DNA of 64,000 bases from DASXUL01 sp036504855 (GCA_036504855.1 DASXUL010000126.1:1-64000), one strand, 5' to 3'; shown: positions 53,740-62,960, counted from the first letter of the stretch. Notes: generated by a model from the letters alone, not told the origin. Numbers and translations: made by a program.

Positions 53740-54627
53740 ATGCCGATTCCGAACATCAACCTTATCCCGCCGGCCTACTACCTTCGCAAGAAGGTAAGAG
53801 TGGCCGTTGCCACGGCGGTGTTCGCCGATATCCTTGTCGTGGGCGGTCTCGTGGCTTTCGCCATGATGCAGACCAACCATAACCAGGAACTGAAGCTACA
53901 ACAAACGGACTGGAAGGCCAGGGCCGACAGGGTGGACTCCACGAAGGCCGAAGCCCAGACGATCCTCAGCAGCGTGAGCGACTACACTGCCAAGACGGAT
54001 TTCATCGGCAAGGTCTTCGCCGCAAACGCCAAGTGGGCCACGCTGTTTGAAGCCGTGCGCGACTACTCGTACCCGCAGGCCACCTACACAACGATGAAAC
54101 CCACCGCGGGCTCCAATGTGATGCAACTTCACATCTCGGTTCCCAACACGAAGGAGGTTACCGCTCAACAGGCGCTGAACCTCTATTGGGCCAATCTTCT
54201 GCGCTGTCCGCTTGTTGATACCGTTCTGCCCAGCACGAACCTCGGCTACCCGATGAATACGCAAGATAACACCGCCAGCGTTTCGCTGGGCTCCCCAGGC
54301 ATGTCGGGCGCGCCCGGCGGCCCGCCTAGCCCGGGCGGCCCGCCAATGCCCGGCGGCGCCTCGTCGGGGCGCTACCTGGGCTCGCCGATGGCAATTGCCA
54401 GCCCGGCCACCGGAGGCGCTCAGACCACGAGCCTCCTCAGCGGCAAGGAACTGGGCGGCATCGACGCCTCTGTACAGATTGGCGAAAACGGCCAGGTGAC
54501 GATCGGCGCCAGCAGCAATCCGATGTATGGCTTCGACATCACCGCGCAAATGAGAGACAGCGTAACCGTGCCCACCTTCGGCGCCGCAACCCAGCAGCAG
54601 CAACAGAGCCTGGGAGGAGGCCTGTAA
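53740..54627 (+). CDS. pilN: Type IV pilus alignment protein PilN
   Basis: This 295-residue bitopic protein has the PilM-binding N-terminal motif INLIPPAYYLRKK, one membrane segment at ~22-42 and a coiled-coil/ferredoxin-like periplasmic part. After ~residue 188 there is a collagen-like GGPP linker (GGPPSPGGPPMPGG) and a C-terminal domain with a Gln run, which makes it longer than usual PilN (about 180-200 aa). Its stop overlaps the pilO start (TAATG). Confidence 0.88.
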   Translation: MPIPNINLIPPAYYLRKKVRVAVATAVFADILVVGGLVAFAMMQTNHNQELKLQQTDWKARADRVDSTKAEAQTILSSVSDYTAKTDFIGKVFAANAKWATLFEAVRDYSYPQATYTTMKPTAGSNVMQLHISVPNTKEVTAQQALNLYWANLLRCPLVDTVLPSTNLGYPMNTQDNTASVSLGSPGMSGAPGGPPSPGGPPMPGGASSGRYLGSPMAIASPATGGAQTTSLLSGKELGGIDASVQIGENGQVTIGASSNPMYGFDITAQMRDSVTVPTFGAATQQQQQSLGGGL

Positions 54628-55487
54628 TGGATATGAAGCCTCCCAAGCTGAAGCCCGTTCACATCGGCATCATCGCCGCCGTGCTGGCCCTCATCGCCGG
54701 CGGGGTGATGGCCAAGTTCTGGATCATGCCGGTGATGCAGGATAACAAGGTTGTGCAAGCGGACGTAGACAACCTCATGCAAACCGGCTCCCCCGCCAAT
54801 CAGACGGCCGCGGACAACGAGAAGAACGCTGCTCTGAAGAAGGTGGCAGCCACCAAGCGGGACTGGGCGGGTTACGAGAACCGGTACTTCCGCATCGGCC
54901 CGTCCAACCAGCCGTTGGACCTGGCGCTCGGCGGAAACCGCCTCCCGGCGGCGTGGCTGTATTCCCGCGAGCGCGCCGAAACCCTTGGGCCGAAATTGAA
55001 CGCCTGGCTGGCATCCTCCGGGAACGCCGCCAGCTTCATCAGCGTGCCGGCCGCATCGGTGAACCCGAACGATATCCCCAAAGACGTGATCGCCATCGAC
55101 TTCCAGGGCGTGAAGCTTACGGGCACGTTCCAGTCTGTCATGCACTTCCTGAAGACCACGCGCAGCGCTCCGCGCCTGGTGTCCGTGATGGCCGTATCGC
55201 TGTCGAGCCCGGGTTCCTCGGACTCCTCCGGCGGCGGCGTGACCCCGGTTTCGACGCGGTCGTTCCGGATCAATACCGTGACTGCGGACATGGATCTACG
55301 CGTGTACATCTTCCCGCGTAACGGCAACCAGGCGGGCAACTACAAGGTTCCCGCCGGAGCGGAGACCGGCGGCGGCCTGGGCGGCGCTTCGAGTGGCCCT
55401 CCGACAACTCCGTCCGGCCCTGGTATGATTCCCGGCGGTCCGCCGCGGCCCGGCATGCCGCCGAGCCCCGGTCGAGTTCCGGCATAG
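54627..55487 (+). CDS. pilO: Type IV pilus alignment protein PilO
   Basis: This 286-residue bitopic inner-membrane protein has one helix (HIGIIAAVLALIAGGVMAKFW), a short coil and a predicted ferredoxin-like domain (IDFQGVKLTGTFQSVMHFLK, the PilO pattern). The C-terminus is a GGPP-rich tail (MIPGGPPRPGMPPSPG). Translational coupling with pilN is indicated by the 1-bp overlap. Confidence 0.85.
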   Translation: MDMKPPKLKPVHIGIIAAVLALIAGGVMAKFWIMPVMQDNKVVQADVDNLMQTGSPANQTAADNEKNAALKKVAATKRDWAGYENRYFRIGPSNQPLDLALGGNRLPAAWLYSRERAETLGPKLNAWLASSGNAASFISVPAASVNPNDIPKDVIAIDFQGVKLTGTFQSVMHFLKTTRSAPRLVSVMAVSLSSPGSSDSSGGGVTPVSTRSFRINTVTADMDLRVYIFPRNGNQAGNYKVPAGAETGGGLGGASSGPPTTPSGPGMIPGGPPRPGMPPSPGRVPA

Positions 55488-55568
55488 CGAATGCAACTCG
55501 GCGTCTGGAGTTCGTGTGATCCGGCGCGCCGCCGATCAGTGCCGTAGAGGCTTCCAATCGAGACGTAG

Positions 55569-56534
55569 ATGGACAAGATTCGACAATATATCCAGAATAA
55601 CCGCCAGCAGGCCATGATCATCGGCGGCGTAGGGCTGGTTGTGATCATTGGGCTTCTCTTCCTGTTGACCAGAGCGCTGTCTGGCGGCTCGGCGGAAGAG
55701 CAAACCGCATCGGGCGGAGGCTTTACCCCGCCGTCGCCAAGCGGCGCCGGATTCCCGGGCGGACCGCCGCAGCCCCCGTCGCAGATCCCCGGCGGACCTC
55801 CCACCCCCGGTGGCGCGTCATTGCCCGGCGGACCGCCCATGCCTGGCGCCCTTCCCGGCCCTCCGACAGCCAACTCCGGCCAGCCGGCATCGGGCGGGCT
55901 CTCCGGCGCCGCTCCGACCACCGACGCGTTGGGTGGCCCGCTTCAGGGCAATCTGTCGGCCGCTCCCGCCGCAACCGCCAAGCCTGGCGCCAAACTGAAG
56001 CCGCTCTATAAGCCGCGCCCCGACCCGTTTGCCCCCCCAGGGGTGGACAAGCTGGACAAGAAGAAGTTGCTGGCGCTGCAGCGGAGATTGATGAGCCAGC
56101 TCCGCGAACAGGCTTTGCGCTCTCAGATGGCTAGCGTGCCGATACCGAACATTTACCGCGCGAAGACTGTTGCGCCGGTCAATCCGGAGACGCAACAACC
56201 TACCGAGACGCCGGTTGTGCGCCGAACCGCGGGCCTGCTTTACGGCGACCGGGTTCTGGCCGTACTCGAAACAGATGGCCGCACCAGCGTAGTCAAGCTG
56301 GGCGATGTGCTAACCAGCGGAGCAGACAGTGTGCGCGTGACGAAGATCGATCGCAACGGCATCACGCTTCGCAAATTGGGGAAGGGGGGCGGCATCATCG
56401 TCGTCCCGCTGAAGAGCGCCCCGGAGGGCGGTTCTGTTGGCGCGCCGGGCGGCACGATGCCGATGCCAGGCGGCCCAATGTATCGCCGCTCCGGCGGCCC
56501 ACCCATGCCAGGCGGTCCGCCGCTGCCGAGCTAG
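55569..56534 (+). CDS. pilP: Type IV pilus assembly protein PilP, with collagen-like linkers
   Basis: This 321-residue protein has an N-terminal membrane helix (AMIIGGVGLVVIIGLLFLLT), then a GGPP-repeat linker (~45-120). KPRPDPFAPP recalls the PilP RDPF motif. The C-terminal homology region reads DGRTSVVKLGDVLTSGADSVRVTKIDRNGITLRKLGKG, which fits the PilP/GspC domain that contacts the secretin. A second GGPP stretch ends the protein. Unlike classical PilP it has no lipobox and is anchored by a helix. It links PilNO to PilQ. Confidence 0.82.
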   Translation: MDKIRQYIQNNRQQAMIIGGVGLVVIIGLLFLLTRALSGGSAEEQTASGGGFTPPSPSGAGFPGGPPQPPSQIPGGPPTPGGASLPGGPPMPGALPGPPTANSGQPASGGLSGAAPTTDALGGPLQGNLSAAPAATAKPGAKLKPLYKPRPDPFAPPGVDKLDKKKLLALQRRLMSQLREQALRSQMASVPIPNIYRAKTVAPVNPETQQPTETPVVRRTAGLLYGDRVLAVLETDGRTSVVKLGDVLTSGADSVRVTKIDRNGITLRKLGKGGGIIVVPLKSAPEGGSVGAPGGTMPMPGGPMYRRSGGPPMPGGPPLPS

Positions 56535-56590
56535 ATTTGTGATCTTTTGGGGATGAACCCCCGGGAATGACCGCTAGCGAGGTCGGCGGC

Positions 56591-56619
56591 TTTCACGGCA
56601 CACGGATTTGGGGTACAAT
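56591..56619 (+). promoter_or_regulatory. Promoter of N0-like gene copy B
   Basis: TTTCAC (56591-56596) and TACAAT (56614-56619) with a 17-bp spacer lie 55 bp before the ATG. The -10 box is strong and the -35 moderate. This allows expression of copy B apart from pilM-P. Confidence 0.5.
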
Positions 56620-56644
56620 AGAGTGTACTCCGCACATTGCACCA

Positions 56645-56665
56645 GTGGCTACAGGCCACGGGAGG
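56645..56665 (+). promoter_or_regulatory. Leader hairpin abutting the Shine-Dalgarno of N0-like copy B
   Basis: GTGGC (56645-56649) and GCCAC (56655-56659) enclose a 5-nt loop directly before GGGAGG (56660-56665), the same layout as in copy A at 12779-12800. The surrounding leaders otherwise differ. Confidence 0.5.
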
Positions 56666-56673
56666 TTAGTAGG

Positions 56674-57288
56674 ATGAAGAGTCTGCTGTACGGTACGGCC
56701 TTGGCGCTAGCGGTGATCGCCGCGCCGGCGGTTCGCGCGCAGGACAACACCGCGCCGGCGCCGATCGCAGTTCCCGCGCCCGCCAAGACCGCGAAGACGA
56801 TCAGTCTCGACTTCAAGGACATGCCCATCCGCGAAGCCGTGCAGGCGCTCTTCTCGGGTACCGGCCTGAACTACGCCGTCACTCCGGATGCCGCCCAGGC
56901 GGCTCCCACCGTGACTCTCAACCTTCAGGACGTTTCCTTCGATGCCGCCCTGAACATCCTCACTAAGACCGCCGGCCTTCGCTTCCGTAAGGACCGCGAC
57001 ACCGGCGTCTACATGATTGAGGCGAAGACGGTGGATACGGGAGCCACGCCTGTCGGCGGCGGCGGACTGCCCACCGATACCAGCGTGGCCCCGGATGTTG
57101 CCCCGCAACTCCAGATCGAGAAGATCCCGCTGAACTTCGCGGCGAGCATGGACATCTATGGCACCCTGTACGGACAGGGCAGCAATAGCGCTGCGCGCAA
57201 CTCGAGCAGCGGCGGCGGCAGCAGCTTTGGCGGCGGCGGCAGCAGCTTCGGCAGCAGCGGCGGCGGCTTCGGCGGCTTCGGCCGGTAA
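56674..57288 (+). CDS. Stand-alone secretin N0/STN-like protein (copy B), adjacent to pilQ
   Basis: This 204-residue exported protein has a signal peptide (SLLYGTALALAVIAAPAVRAQ). Its core (residues ~42-128) is nearly identical to copy A at 12807, with differences seen only as Glu/Asp, Tyr/Phe and Val/Ala. The segments QIEKIPLN and DIYGTLYGQGSN follow, and a shorter Gly/Ser/Phe tail ends GGFGGFGR. It lies between pilP and pilQ, so a periplasmic role at the secretin is plausible. It has no secretin barrel or membrane anchor. The function is unknown. Confidence 0.8.
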   Translation: MKSLLYGTALALAVIAAPAVRAQDNTAPAPIAVPAPAKTAKTISLDFKDMPIREAVQALFSGTGLNYAVTPDAAQAAPTVTLNLQDVSFDAALNILTKTAGLRFRKDRDTGVYMIEAKTVDTGATPVGGGGLPTDTSVAPDVAPQLQIEKIPLNFAASMDIYGTLYGQGSNSAARNSSSGGGSSFGGGGSSFGSSGGGFGGFGR

Positions 57289-57297
57289 GCGGCTTGG

Positions 57298-57329
57298 CGT
57301 GGGGGGCGGCGGAGCCGCCGCCCCCCACG
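57298..57329. terminator. Hairpin terminator of copy B
   Basis: A perfect 15-bp GC stem (57298-57312 with 57315-57329) with a 2-nt loop is followed by TTCTGAATT. It separates copy B from pilQ. Confidence 0.6.
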
Positions 57330-57561
57330 TTCTGAATTGCCCTGGCGAGGGGTTCCGCGAGCGCCGCTCGCCTCTTGTGTCGTGCCGATGAGGAGCATCC
57401 TGGGTCGGCAGGACAGAGGAGTGAAGGGTGTGGCGCGAATTGCGCGCTAGCTTCGCCTTATCTGAACATGTATATCGGGTGATTGGCCCGCCAGCCCAGT
57501 CCTGAGGCGGGTGCACTTGTCTACCCCATCCGTCACCCGGAGTTTCAAGGAGGGAATTTCG

Positions 57562-59268
57562 ATGAACTATGCGCGGGGACGATTCGTTCGCCCCGGAATC
57601 CGGCTGGTAGCCAGCGGCGTCATCGCCGCGAGTTTGGCTGCCCCGATGTTCGCGCAGAACACCGCCGGCCGGGTCCAGTTGGAGCTCAGCAACACACCCC
57701 TGTCATCTGCAATTGACCTTTTGACCCAGCGTAGCGGGGCCAAGATCGTCATTGCCGATTCCGCCGCCCTCTCCAACAAGAAGGTCACCGTCTCGCTGTC
57801 TGGCATGACCGTGGATCAGGCGCTGAACGCCATCCTCACGGGCAGCAAAACCCCCTGGTACAAGGGGGACGACGGCGTCTTCTACATCAACGCGGATGCC
57901 CCCGTGGCGCCGCTTGCCCCGGAGCCTCCCGCCCCGGCCCGCATTATTACCACGGAAAAGCTGGAACTCCGCAGCCAGTCGCCTTCTATGATGATGCGCG
58001 CTCTCGGCTTGGACAAGACGTTCCCGCTGGAGGCGTCGGGAGCCCTTGGCATGCAGCCCTGGGTGCCCACGCCGATCGGTTCCGGCGTGCAGCCGGCAGC
58101 CACCATGGCGCAGCCCATCAAAACCGTTGAAGTCAACGGTCGAAAGTGGGAGCTCTGGAAAGGGAACGCTTATTCCGTGCCCACCAGCGCCAACGTGCCC
58201 GTGGCGGTAGGATCGGCTAACGGGGACGCATCCGTGACGTCATCCGACCAGGCGGAGCGCGGCATCGAAGAACTCGATTCCGCCGGCCAGGTGGGCTTCC
58301 CCCGTGGCCGCGGCCGCTCCGGCACAACCACAACAACCGGCGCGCAGACCGGCCCCGGCACGCTCGGCGGCGGCGCCAATCAGGCCGGCGGGAATCAGCA
58401 GAATGGCCAGGGCGGCCGGCTGGTTCCGGACGGCATCGACACGATCTTCCCGTATGAAGAAGACAACAGCCTTCTCGTGCGCGGAGAGCCCGATGCCATC
58501 GACGAGCTGAAGAACATCATCGCGCTGCTCGACGTTCCGGTTCGCCAGGTCAGCATCAAGGCGGAGTTCGTGACGGTTTCCGATACGGACTACGATGCCT
58601 TCGGTCTGAACTGGACCACCTCCGTCCTCAACAGCAACGTGGCGACCGACATCGGCGGCGGCGGCACTGGGCCCACGATCACCATCGGGATCGCCCAGGG
58701 CAACATCAACGCCACGATGACGGCCCTTCGCCAGCGTGGCCGGGCGCATACGCTTCAGGCGCCGCTTATCAGCACCCTGAACAACGTTCCGGCGACCATC
58801 CAGACCAGCCAGCAGGTTCCGTACTTCCAGCCCCAGGTGCTGCAGGGCGGCACCGGCGGCGGCGGCAACATCACCAACTACACCGTTCAGACGATCAATG
58901 CGCAGACCGGCCTTCAGGTCACCCCGCGCGTTAACCGTGACGGCAGCGTTACCGTTCAGATCCATCCGCAGGTGTCGGCCTTCGCCGGCAACGTGGAAGG
59001 CCCGAACAAGCAGGTTGTGCCCATCCTCGTGACGCAGGAACTCTTCACCAACCGTCGCGTGAAGAGCGGCGAGAGCATCATCCTCGGCGGCCTCGCTACC
59101 AAGAACATCACGCACACGAGCCGCGGCATTCCCTTCCTGGAGGATCTGCCGCTGGTGGGCCGCTTCTTCCGCGCCAATGACGACCGCCTCGAAGACAGCC
59201 AGCTGCTGATCTTCCTGACGCCAACGATCATCTCGGAAGATTCCGGCGCCCAGGTGTCGCCCTCTTAA
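57562..59268 (+). CDS. pilQ: Type IV pilus secretin PilQ
   Basis: This 568-residue outer-membrane channel subunit has a signal peptide, then an STN/N0 domain (~residues 38-115; VQLELSNTPLSSAIDLL). An N1-like domain follows (LLVRGEPDAIDELKNIIALLDVPVRQVSIKAEFV). The secretin barrel ends with the family signature (RVKSGESIILGGL, GIPFLEDLPLVGRFF, QLLIFLTPTII). A Gly/Gln-rich linker joins N0 and N1. AMIN domains of proteobacterial PilQ are not seen. AGGAGGG supports ATG 57562; the frame extends 51 bp upstream. Confidence 0.95.
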   Translation: MNYARGRFVRPGIRLVASGVIAASLAAPMFAQNTAGRVQLELSNTPLSSAIDLLTQRSGAKIVIADSAALSNKKVTVSLSGMTVDQALNAILTGSKTPWYKGDDGVFYINADAPVAPLAPEPPAPARIITTEKLELRSQSPSMMMRALGLDKTFPLEASGALGMQPWVPTPIGSGVQPAATMAQPIKTVEVNGRKWELWKGNAYSVPTSANVPVAVGSANGDASVTSSDQAERGIEELDSAGQVGFPRGRGRSGTTTTTGAQTGPGTLGGGANQAGGNQQNGQGGRLVPDGIDTIFPYEEDNSLLVRGEPDAIDELKNIIALLDVPVRQVSIKAEFVTVSDTDYDAFGLNWTTSVLNSNVATDIGGGGTGPTITIGIAQGNINATMTALRQRGRAHTLQAPLISTLNNVPATIQTSQQVPYFQPQVLQGGTGGGGNITNYTVQTINAQTGLQVTPRVNRDGSVTVQIHPQVSAFAGNVEGPNKQVVPILVTQELFTNRRVKSGESIILGGLATKNITHTSRGIPFLEDLPLVGRFFRANDDRLEDSQLLIFLTPTIISEDSGAQVSPS

Positions 59269-59300
59269 GGGGCCCGCTGGACTGTAACCGTGAAACTTGA

Positions 59301-59341
59301 GGGGGAGAGCGAGCTACCGCTTCGGTAGCCCGCTCTCCCCC
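59301..59341 (+). terminator. Long hairpin after pilQ
   Basis: GGGGGAGAGCG/CGCTCTCCCCC (59301-59311 and 59331-59341) and inner GCTACCG/CGGTAGC form an 18-bp stem with one mismatch and a 3-nt loop. A weak pyrimidine run follows. It probably ends the pil transcript before aroC. Confidence 0.6.
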
Positions 59342-59370
59342 TCTCCCTATCGCGCCCAACCAAACAGCCT

Positions 59371-60585
59371 ATGCAACCGTTCCGTTTCATGACAGCCGGC
59401 GAAAGCCACGGACAGGCCCTCGTGGCCACCATTGACGGGGTCCCCGCCGGCCTTTCGCTCGGCCCAGACGATATCGCCGTGGATCTGGCCCGTCGCCAGA
59501 AGGGCTACGGCCGGGGCGGGCGGATGGCCATCGAGCGCGATCGCGCCCGCATCCTGTCCGGCGTGCGGCACGGACTCACCATCGGGAGTCCCATTGCCCT
59601 CATGGTCGAGAATCGCGACTGGGGGAACTGGCAGGTTGCGATGAGCGTGGAAGCGCTTTCGCCCGAACAGGCGGCCGAACCGGTCACCGGCGCGGAAGCG
59701 TTCCGTCGCGCGCCGATCACCGTGCCGCGTCCCGGCCACGCGGATTTCGCAGGGGCACTGAAGTACGCTCAGGAAGACGACCTCCGGAATATCCTGGAGC
59801 GGGCCAGCGCCCGCGAAACGACCGCGCGGGTGGCGGTCGGCGCCGTTGCGCGGGCGATTCTGCGCGCCTTCGGCGTGAGGATTGCATCTCGCGTAACGCG
59901 CATCGGGCCCGTTGCCGATGTCACGACGGCCGGTCCAGTAGGGGAGTGGGCGGACCGCGCCGAGTTGTCCGAGACCCGCTGTCTGGACGAAGCGGCCGAG
60001 GCCGGCATGAAGGCCGCCATCGACGCCGCCCGCACGGAGGGTGACACCCTGGGCGGCGTGTTCGAAGTGGTGGCGGAGGGGCTCCCGCCCGGCCTCGGCA
60101 GCCATACGCAGTGGGACCGCAAGCTGGACGGTATCCTCGCTCAGGCCATGATGAGCATCCAGGCCATAAAGGGCGTGGAGATCGGCATGGGATTCGGCGT
60201 GGCCTGCGCGCCCGGCTCCCAGGTCCACGATGAGATTCTGTTCCATGACGGCTTCACCCGGCCCACCGATTCGGCCGGCGGGTTGGAGGGAGGCATTACC
60301 ACCGGACAGCCTCTGATCGTTCGCGCCGCCATGAAGCCCATCGCCACGCTCCGGAAGGCGCTTCGGAGCGCAGACATGCGCACGCATGAACCCGTGGACG
60401 CCCACTTCGAGCGCTCCGACGTGTGCGCCGTTCCCGCTGCCGCCGTGGTGGGCGAGGCGATGGTGGCCATCGCGCTGACCCAGGCGCTCTTGGAGAAGTT
60501 CGGATCAGACAACCTGGCCGATGCTCGGGCCGCGTATGACGCCTACCTCAGCCGTATCCAGCCAAACTGGAAGCCGGCGGCATAA
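59371..60585 (+). CDS. aroC: Chorismate synthase
   Basis: This 404-residue FMN-dependent enzyme makes chorismate from EPSP, the last step of the shikimate pathway. Signatures visible are GESHGQALVATIDGVPAGL, GRGGRMAIERDRARILSGV, RPGHADFAGALKY, RASARETTARVAVGA and GGLEGGITTGQPL. The length is normal. aroK follows after 3 bp. Confidence 0.97.
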   Translation: MQPFRFMTAGESHGQALVATIDGVPAGLSLGPDDIAVDLARRQKGYGRGGRMAIERDRARILSGVRHGLTIGSPIALMVENRDWGNWQVAMSVEALSPEQAAEPVTGAEAFRRAPITVPRPGHADFAGALKYAQEDDLRNILERASARETTARVAVGAVARAILRAFGVRIASRVTRIGPVADVTTAGPVGEWADRAELSETRCLDEAAEAGMKAAIDAARTEGDTLGGVFEVVAEGLPPGLGSHTQWDRKLDGILAQAMMSIQAIKGVEIGMGFGVACAPGSQVHDEILFHDGFTRPTDSAGGLEGGITTGQPLIVRAAMKPIATLRKALRSADMRTHEPVDAHFERSDVCAVPAAAVVGEAMVAIALTQALLEKFGSDNLADARAAYDAYLSRIQPNWKPAA

Positions 60586-60588
60586 TCT

Positions 60589-61116
60589 ATGCCGGGCCCA
60601 TTCCACAATATCGCCCTGGTCGGCATGATGGGCAGCGGGAAATCGTCCGTGGGCCCTCGGTTGGCGGAACTGCTCGGGTTCACATTTGTTGATGTCGACT
60701 CGCTCATCACCCAGGCCGCTGGAAAGCCGATTCCGGTCATCTTCGAGAACGACGGCGAGGAGGCCTTCCGCGACCTGGAGACCGCTCACACGCTGGCCGC
60801 GGCGAGGGCGGAAGGACTGGTGATTGCCACAGGCGGCGGCGCCGTGGTCCGCGAGGTCAACCGAGCCGTCCTGCTGGATCGGTGCTGGACGGTGTGGCTG
60901 TCGACATCGCCGGAAGAGCATCTGCGCCGCGTCACTACGAGCGAGCGCCGTCCCGTGCTCGAGAGGTCGGCCGATCCCCTCGCCGCCGTACGCTCCATCT
61001 TGTCAGAGCGCGAGCGCTTCTATGCGCAGGCCCACCATCGTGAGGATACCACGGGCCTTGGTATCGAGGAGATCGCGCATCGCCTCGCCGCCGCCTGGGC
61101 TGCCCTCCAACCGTGA
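60589..61116 (+). CDS. aroK: Shikimate kinase
   Basis: This 175-residue P-loop kinase has Walker A GMMGSGKSSVG, shikimate-binding FVDVDSLI and FENDGEEAFRDLE, ATGGGAVV and a lid Arg in ERRPVLE. It is co-transcribed with aroC. Its location just after pilQ matches the pilQ-aroK linkage of Gammaproteobacteria. After it, 61117-61319 is non-coding with no clear promoter. Confidence 0.95.
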   Translation: MPGPFHNIALVGMMGSGKSSVGPRLAELLGFTFVDVDSLITQAAGKPIPVIFENDGEEAFRDLETAHTLAAARAEGLVIATGGGAVVREVNRAVLLDRCWTVWLSTSPEEHLRRVTTSERRPVLERSADPLAAVRSILSERERFYAQAHHREDTTGLGIEEIAHRLAAAWAALQP

Positions 61117-61319
61117 CGCGGCGGGGCGCCGCGCCATCGGCATCCGTTTCCACGCTCCCGCGCTCGCCCGCCTTCCTGCATTCCGTGTGTTTCGCTGATG
61201 AATCCGCCGACACTATTTCCCTCGCTTGCCGCGACGTGCTACCATTAAGCTGACGGATATCATCATCGGTGACGCGGTGCGTCATATCGCGACTTGTCTG
61301 GCGGAGGCTTATCTCGCAC

Positions 61320-62960
61320 ATGTTGAACACTTTGTTGGCGGAGCAGATGCTCATCTTGTTTGTGATCCTGGCGATAGGGTCGCTGATTGGGCATCTCTCC
61401 TGGCGTGGCATATCTTTAGGGAGCGCCGGCGTTCTTGCCACCGCGCTGGTATTCGGGCACCTCGGGTTCTCGGTTTCCAAGGAAGTCCGCGACCTTGGGT
61501 TGCTGCTATTTGTGTACGCCGTCGGTCTGCAAGCTGGACCGCGGTTCTTCCGAACCTTCAAGCGACGCGGTATCCAGTTCGTGGTTATCGCGGTTGCCGC
61601 GATTTCGGTGGCCCTTGTGATGACGGTGGTCGTGGCGAAAGCGATGCATCTGCCGTTCGATCTCGCCTCGGGCCTGTTCTGCGGCGGCCTGACGAACACT
61701 CCGGCCCTTGCCGCCGCCAGTGAGACGGCGAAGTCCTACCTGCCCGCCGGGCAGGATCCGGTTACGGCGGTCGGCTACGGCATCGCCTATCCGTACAGCA
61801 TGATCGGCATCGTCCTGTTGATCCAGTTGATGCCCCGCTTCATGCAGAAGCGTATCAAGGCCGACGAAGCGCGATGGCGCAACGAACAGCAGGACGCGGG
61901 CACGCAACTCCACAACCGCCAGTTCCTCATCACCAACCCAGCCTGCGACGGCCTCACGGTTCAAGAAGTGAACCCGGATCGCATGACCCTGGCCAACATC
62001 TGCCGCATTCGCAAGAGCGGCCAGGTGCAGGCCGTCACCCCCAGCACGAGCATTGCGCTCGGCGACGTTGTCAGCGCGGTGGGGACCGACGAGGAGCTGC
62101 AGAAGCTGCGCCTCCTGTTGGGTGAAGAAACCCACATGCGGATGGACATCGACACCAACGTCACCAGCCAGGATGTGGAGATCACCTCGAACAACGTGGC
62201 GGGCAAGACCATTGCCGAGCTTGACGTGTGGGGCTCCTATGACGTGGTGATCACGCGAACGCGGCGCCAGGACGTGGAGTTCGTTCCAACGGGCGAGACG
62301 ACCCTGGATATCGGCGATACCATCCGCGTGGTGGGCGAACGCAAGCACGTTGAGCACTTTGCGAAATTCGCGGACGCCGGGCACCAGAAGGCCGACGAAA
62401 CGAACATGGTCCCGTTCTTCCTGGGCCTGGTGTTCGGCGCGGCCCTGGGCACAATCCCGGTTACGCTGCCGAACGGCATGCAGGTGAAGCTAGGCGTGGC
62501 GGGCGGCTCGTTCGTTGTGAGCCTGCTCATCGGCCACTTCGGCGGGATCGGCAAGTGGAGGCTGCGCGTGCCGCAGGCGGCGCGTAACCTGACCCGCGAG
62601 CTGGGACTGATGCTCTTCCTGGCCGGCGCCGGAACGACGGCGGGCAGCCGGTTCATGGAGGTCTTCCATCAGTATGGCTGGGCCCTTCTCGGCGCCGGCG
62701 CGCTGGTGACGACTCTTTCGGCCATCGTCGCGCTGGGGCTGGCTATTGGCGTCTACCGGATGAGCGTGCTCGGCAGCCTGGCAGCCCTCGCCGCCGTGAT
62801 GACGAATCCGCCGGGGCTGAAGGCAGCCAGCGACCAGACCGAAACGGAGATCCCCGCCGTCGCGTATGCCAGCGTGTACCCCGTGGCGATGATTTTCAAG
62901 GTGCTCACAGCCCAGTTCCTCGTGCAGATACTGTGGCGTTTGGTGGGCACTGGACGATAG
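61320..62960 (+). CDS. AspT/YidE-type transporter with two TrkA-C domains
   Basis: This 546-residue inner-membrane protein has two homologous membrane halves. The first is SLIGHLSWRGISLGSAGVLATALVFG with GGLTNTPALAAASE. The second is GLVFGAALGTIPV with NPPGLKAASDQTETEIPAVAYASVYP. Between them lie two RCK-C/TrkA-C domains (ALGDVVSAVGTDEEL, DIGDTIRVVGERKHV). This is the aspartate:alanine exchanger architecture; the substrate may be a dicarboxylate or amino acid, unproven. It breaks the aroK-aroB linkage. GGAGG lies 12 bases before ATG 61320; the frame opens 51 bp earlier. Confidence 0.9.
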   Translation: MLNTLLAEQMLILFVILAIGSLIGHLSWRGISLGSAGVLATALVFGHLGFSVSKEVRDLGLLLFVYAVGLQAGPRFFRTFKRRGIQFVVIAVAAISVALVMTVVVAKAMHLPFDLASGLFCGGLTNTPALAAASETAKSYLPAGQDPVTAVGYGIAYPYSMIGIVLLIQLMPRFMQKRIKADEARWRNEQQDAGTQLHNRQFLITNPACDGLTVQEVNPDRMTLANICRIRKSGQVQAVTPSTSIALGDVVSAVGTDEELQKLRLLLGEETHMRMDIDTNVTSQDVEITSNNVAGKTIAELDVWGSYDVVITRTRRQDVEFVPTGETTLDIGDTIRVVGERKHVEHFAKFADAGHQKADETNMVPFFLGLVFGAALGTIPVTLPNGMQVKLGVAGGSFVVSLLIGHFGGIGKWRLRVPQAARNLTRELGLMLFLAGAGTTAGSRFMEVFHQYGWALLGAGALVTTLSAIVALGLAIGVYRMSVLGSLAALAAVMTNPPGLKAASDQTETEIPAVAYASVYPVAMIFKVLTAQFLVQILWRLVGTGR

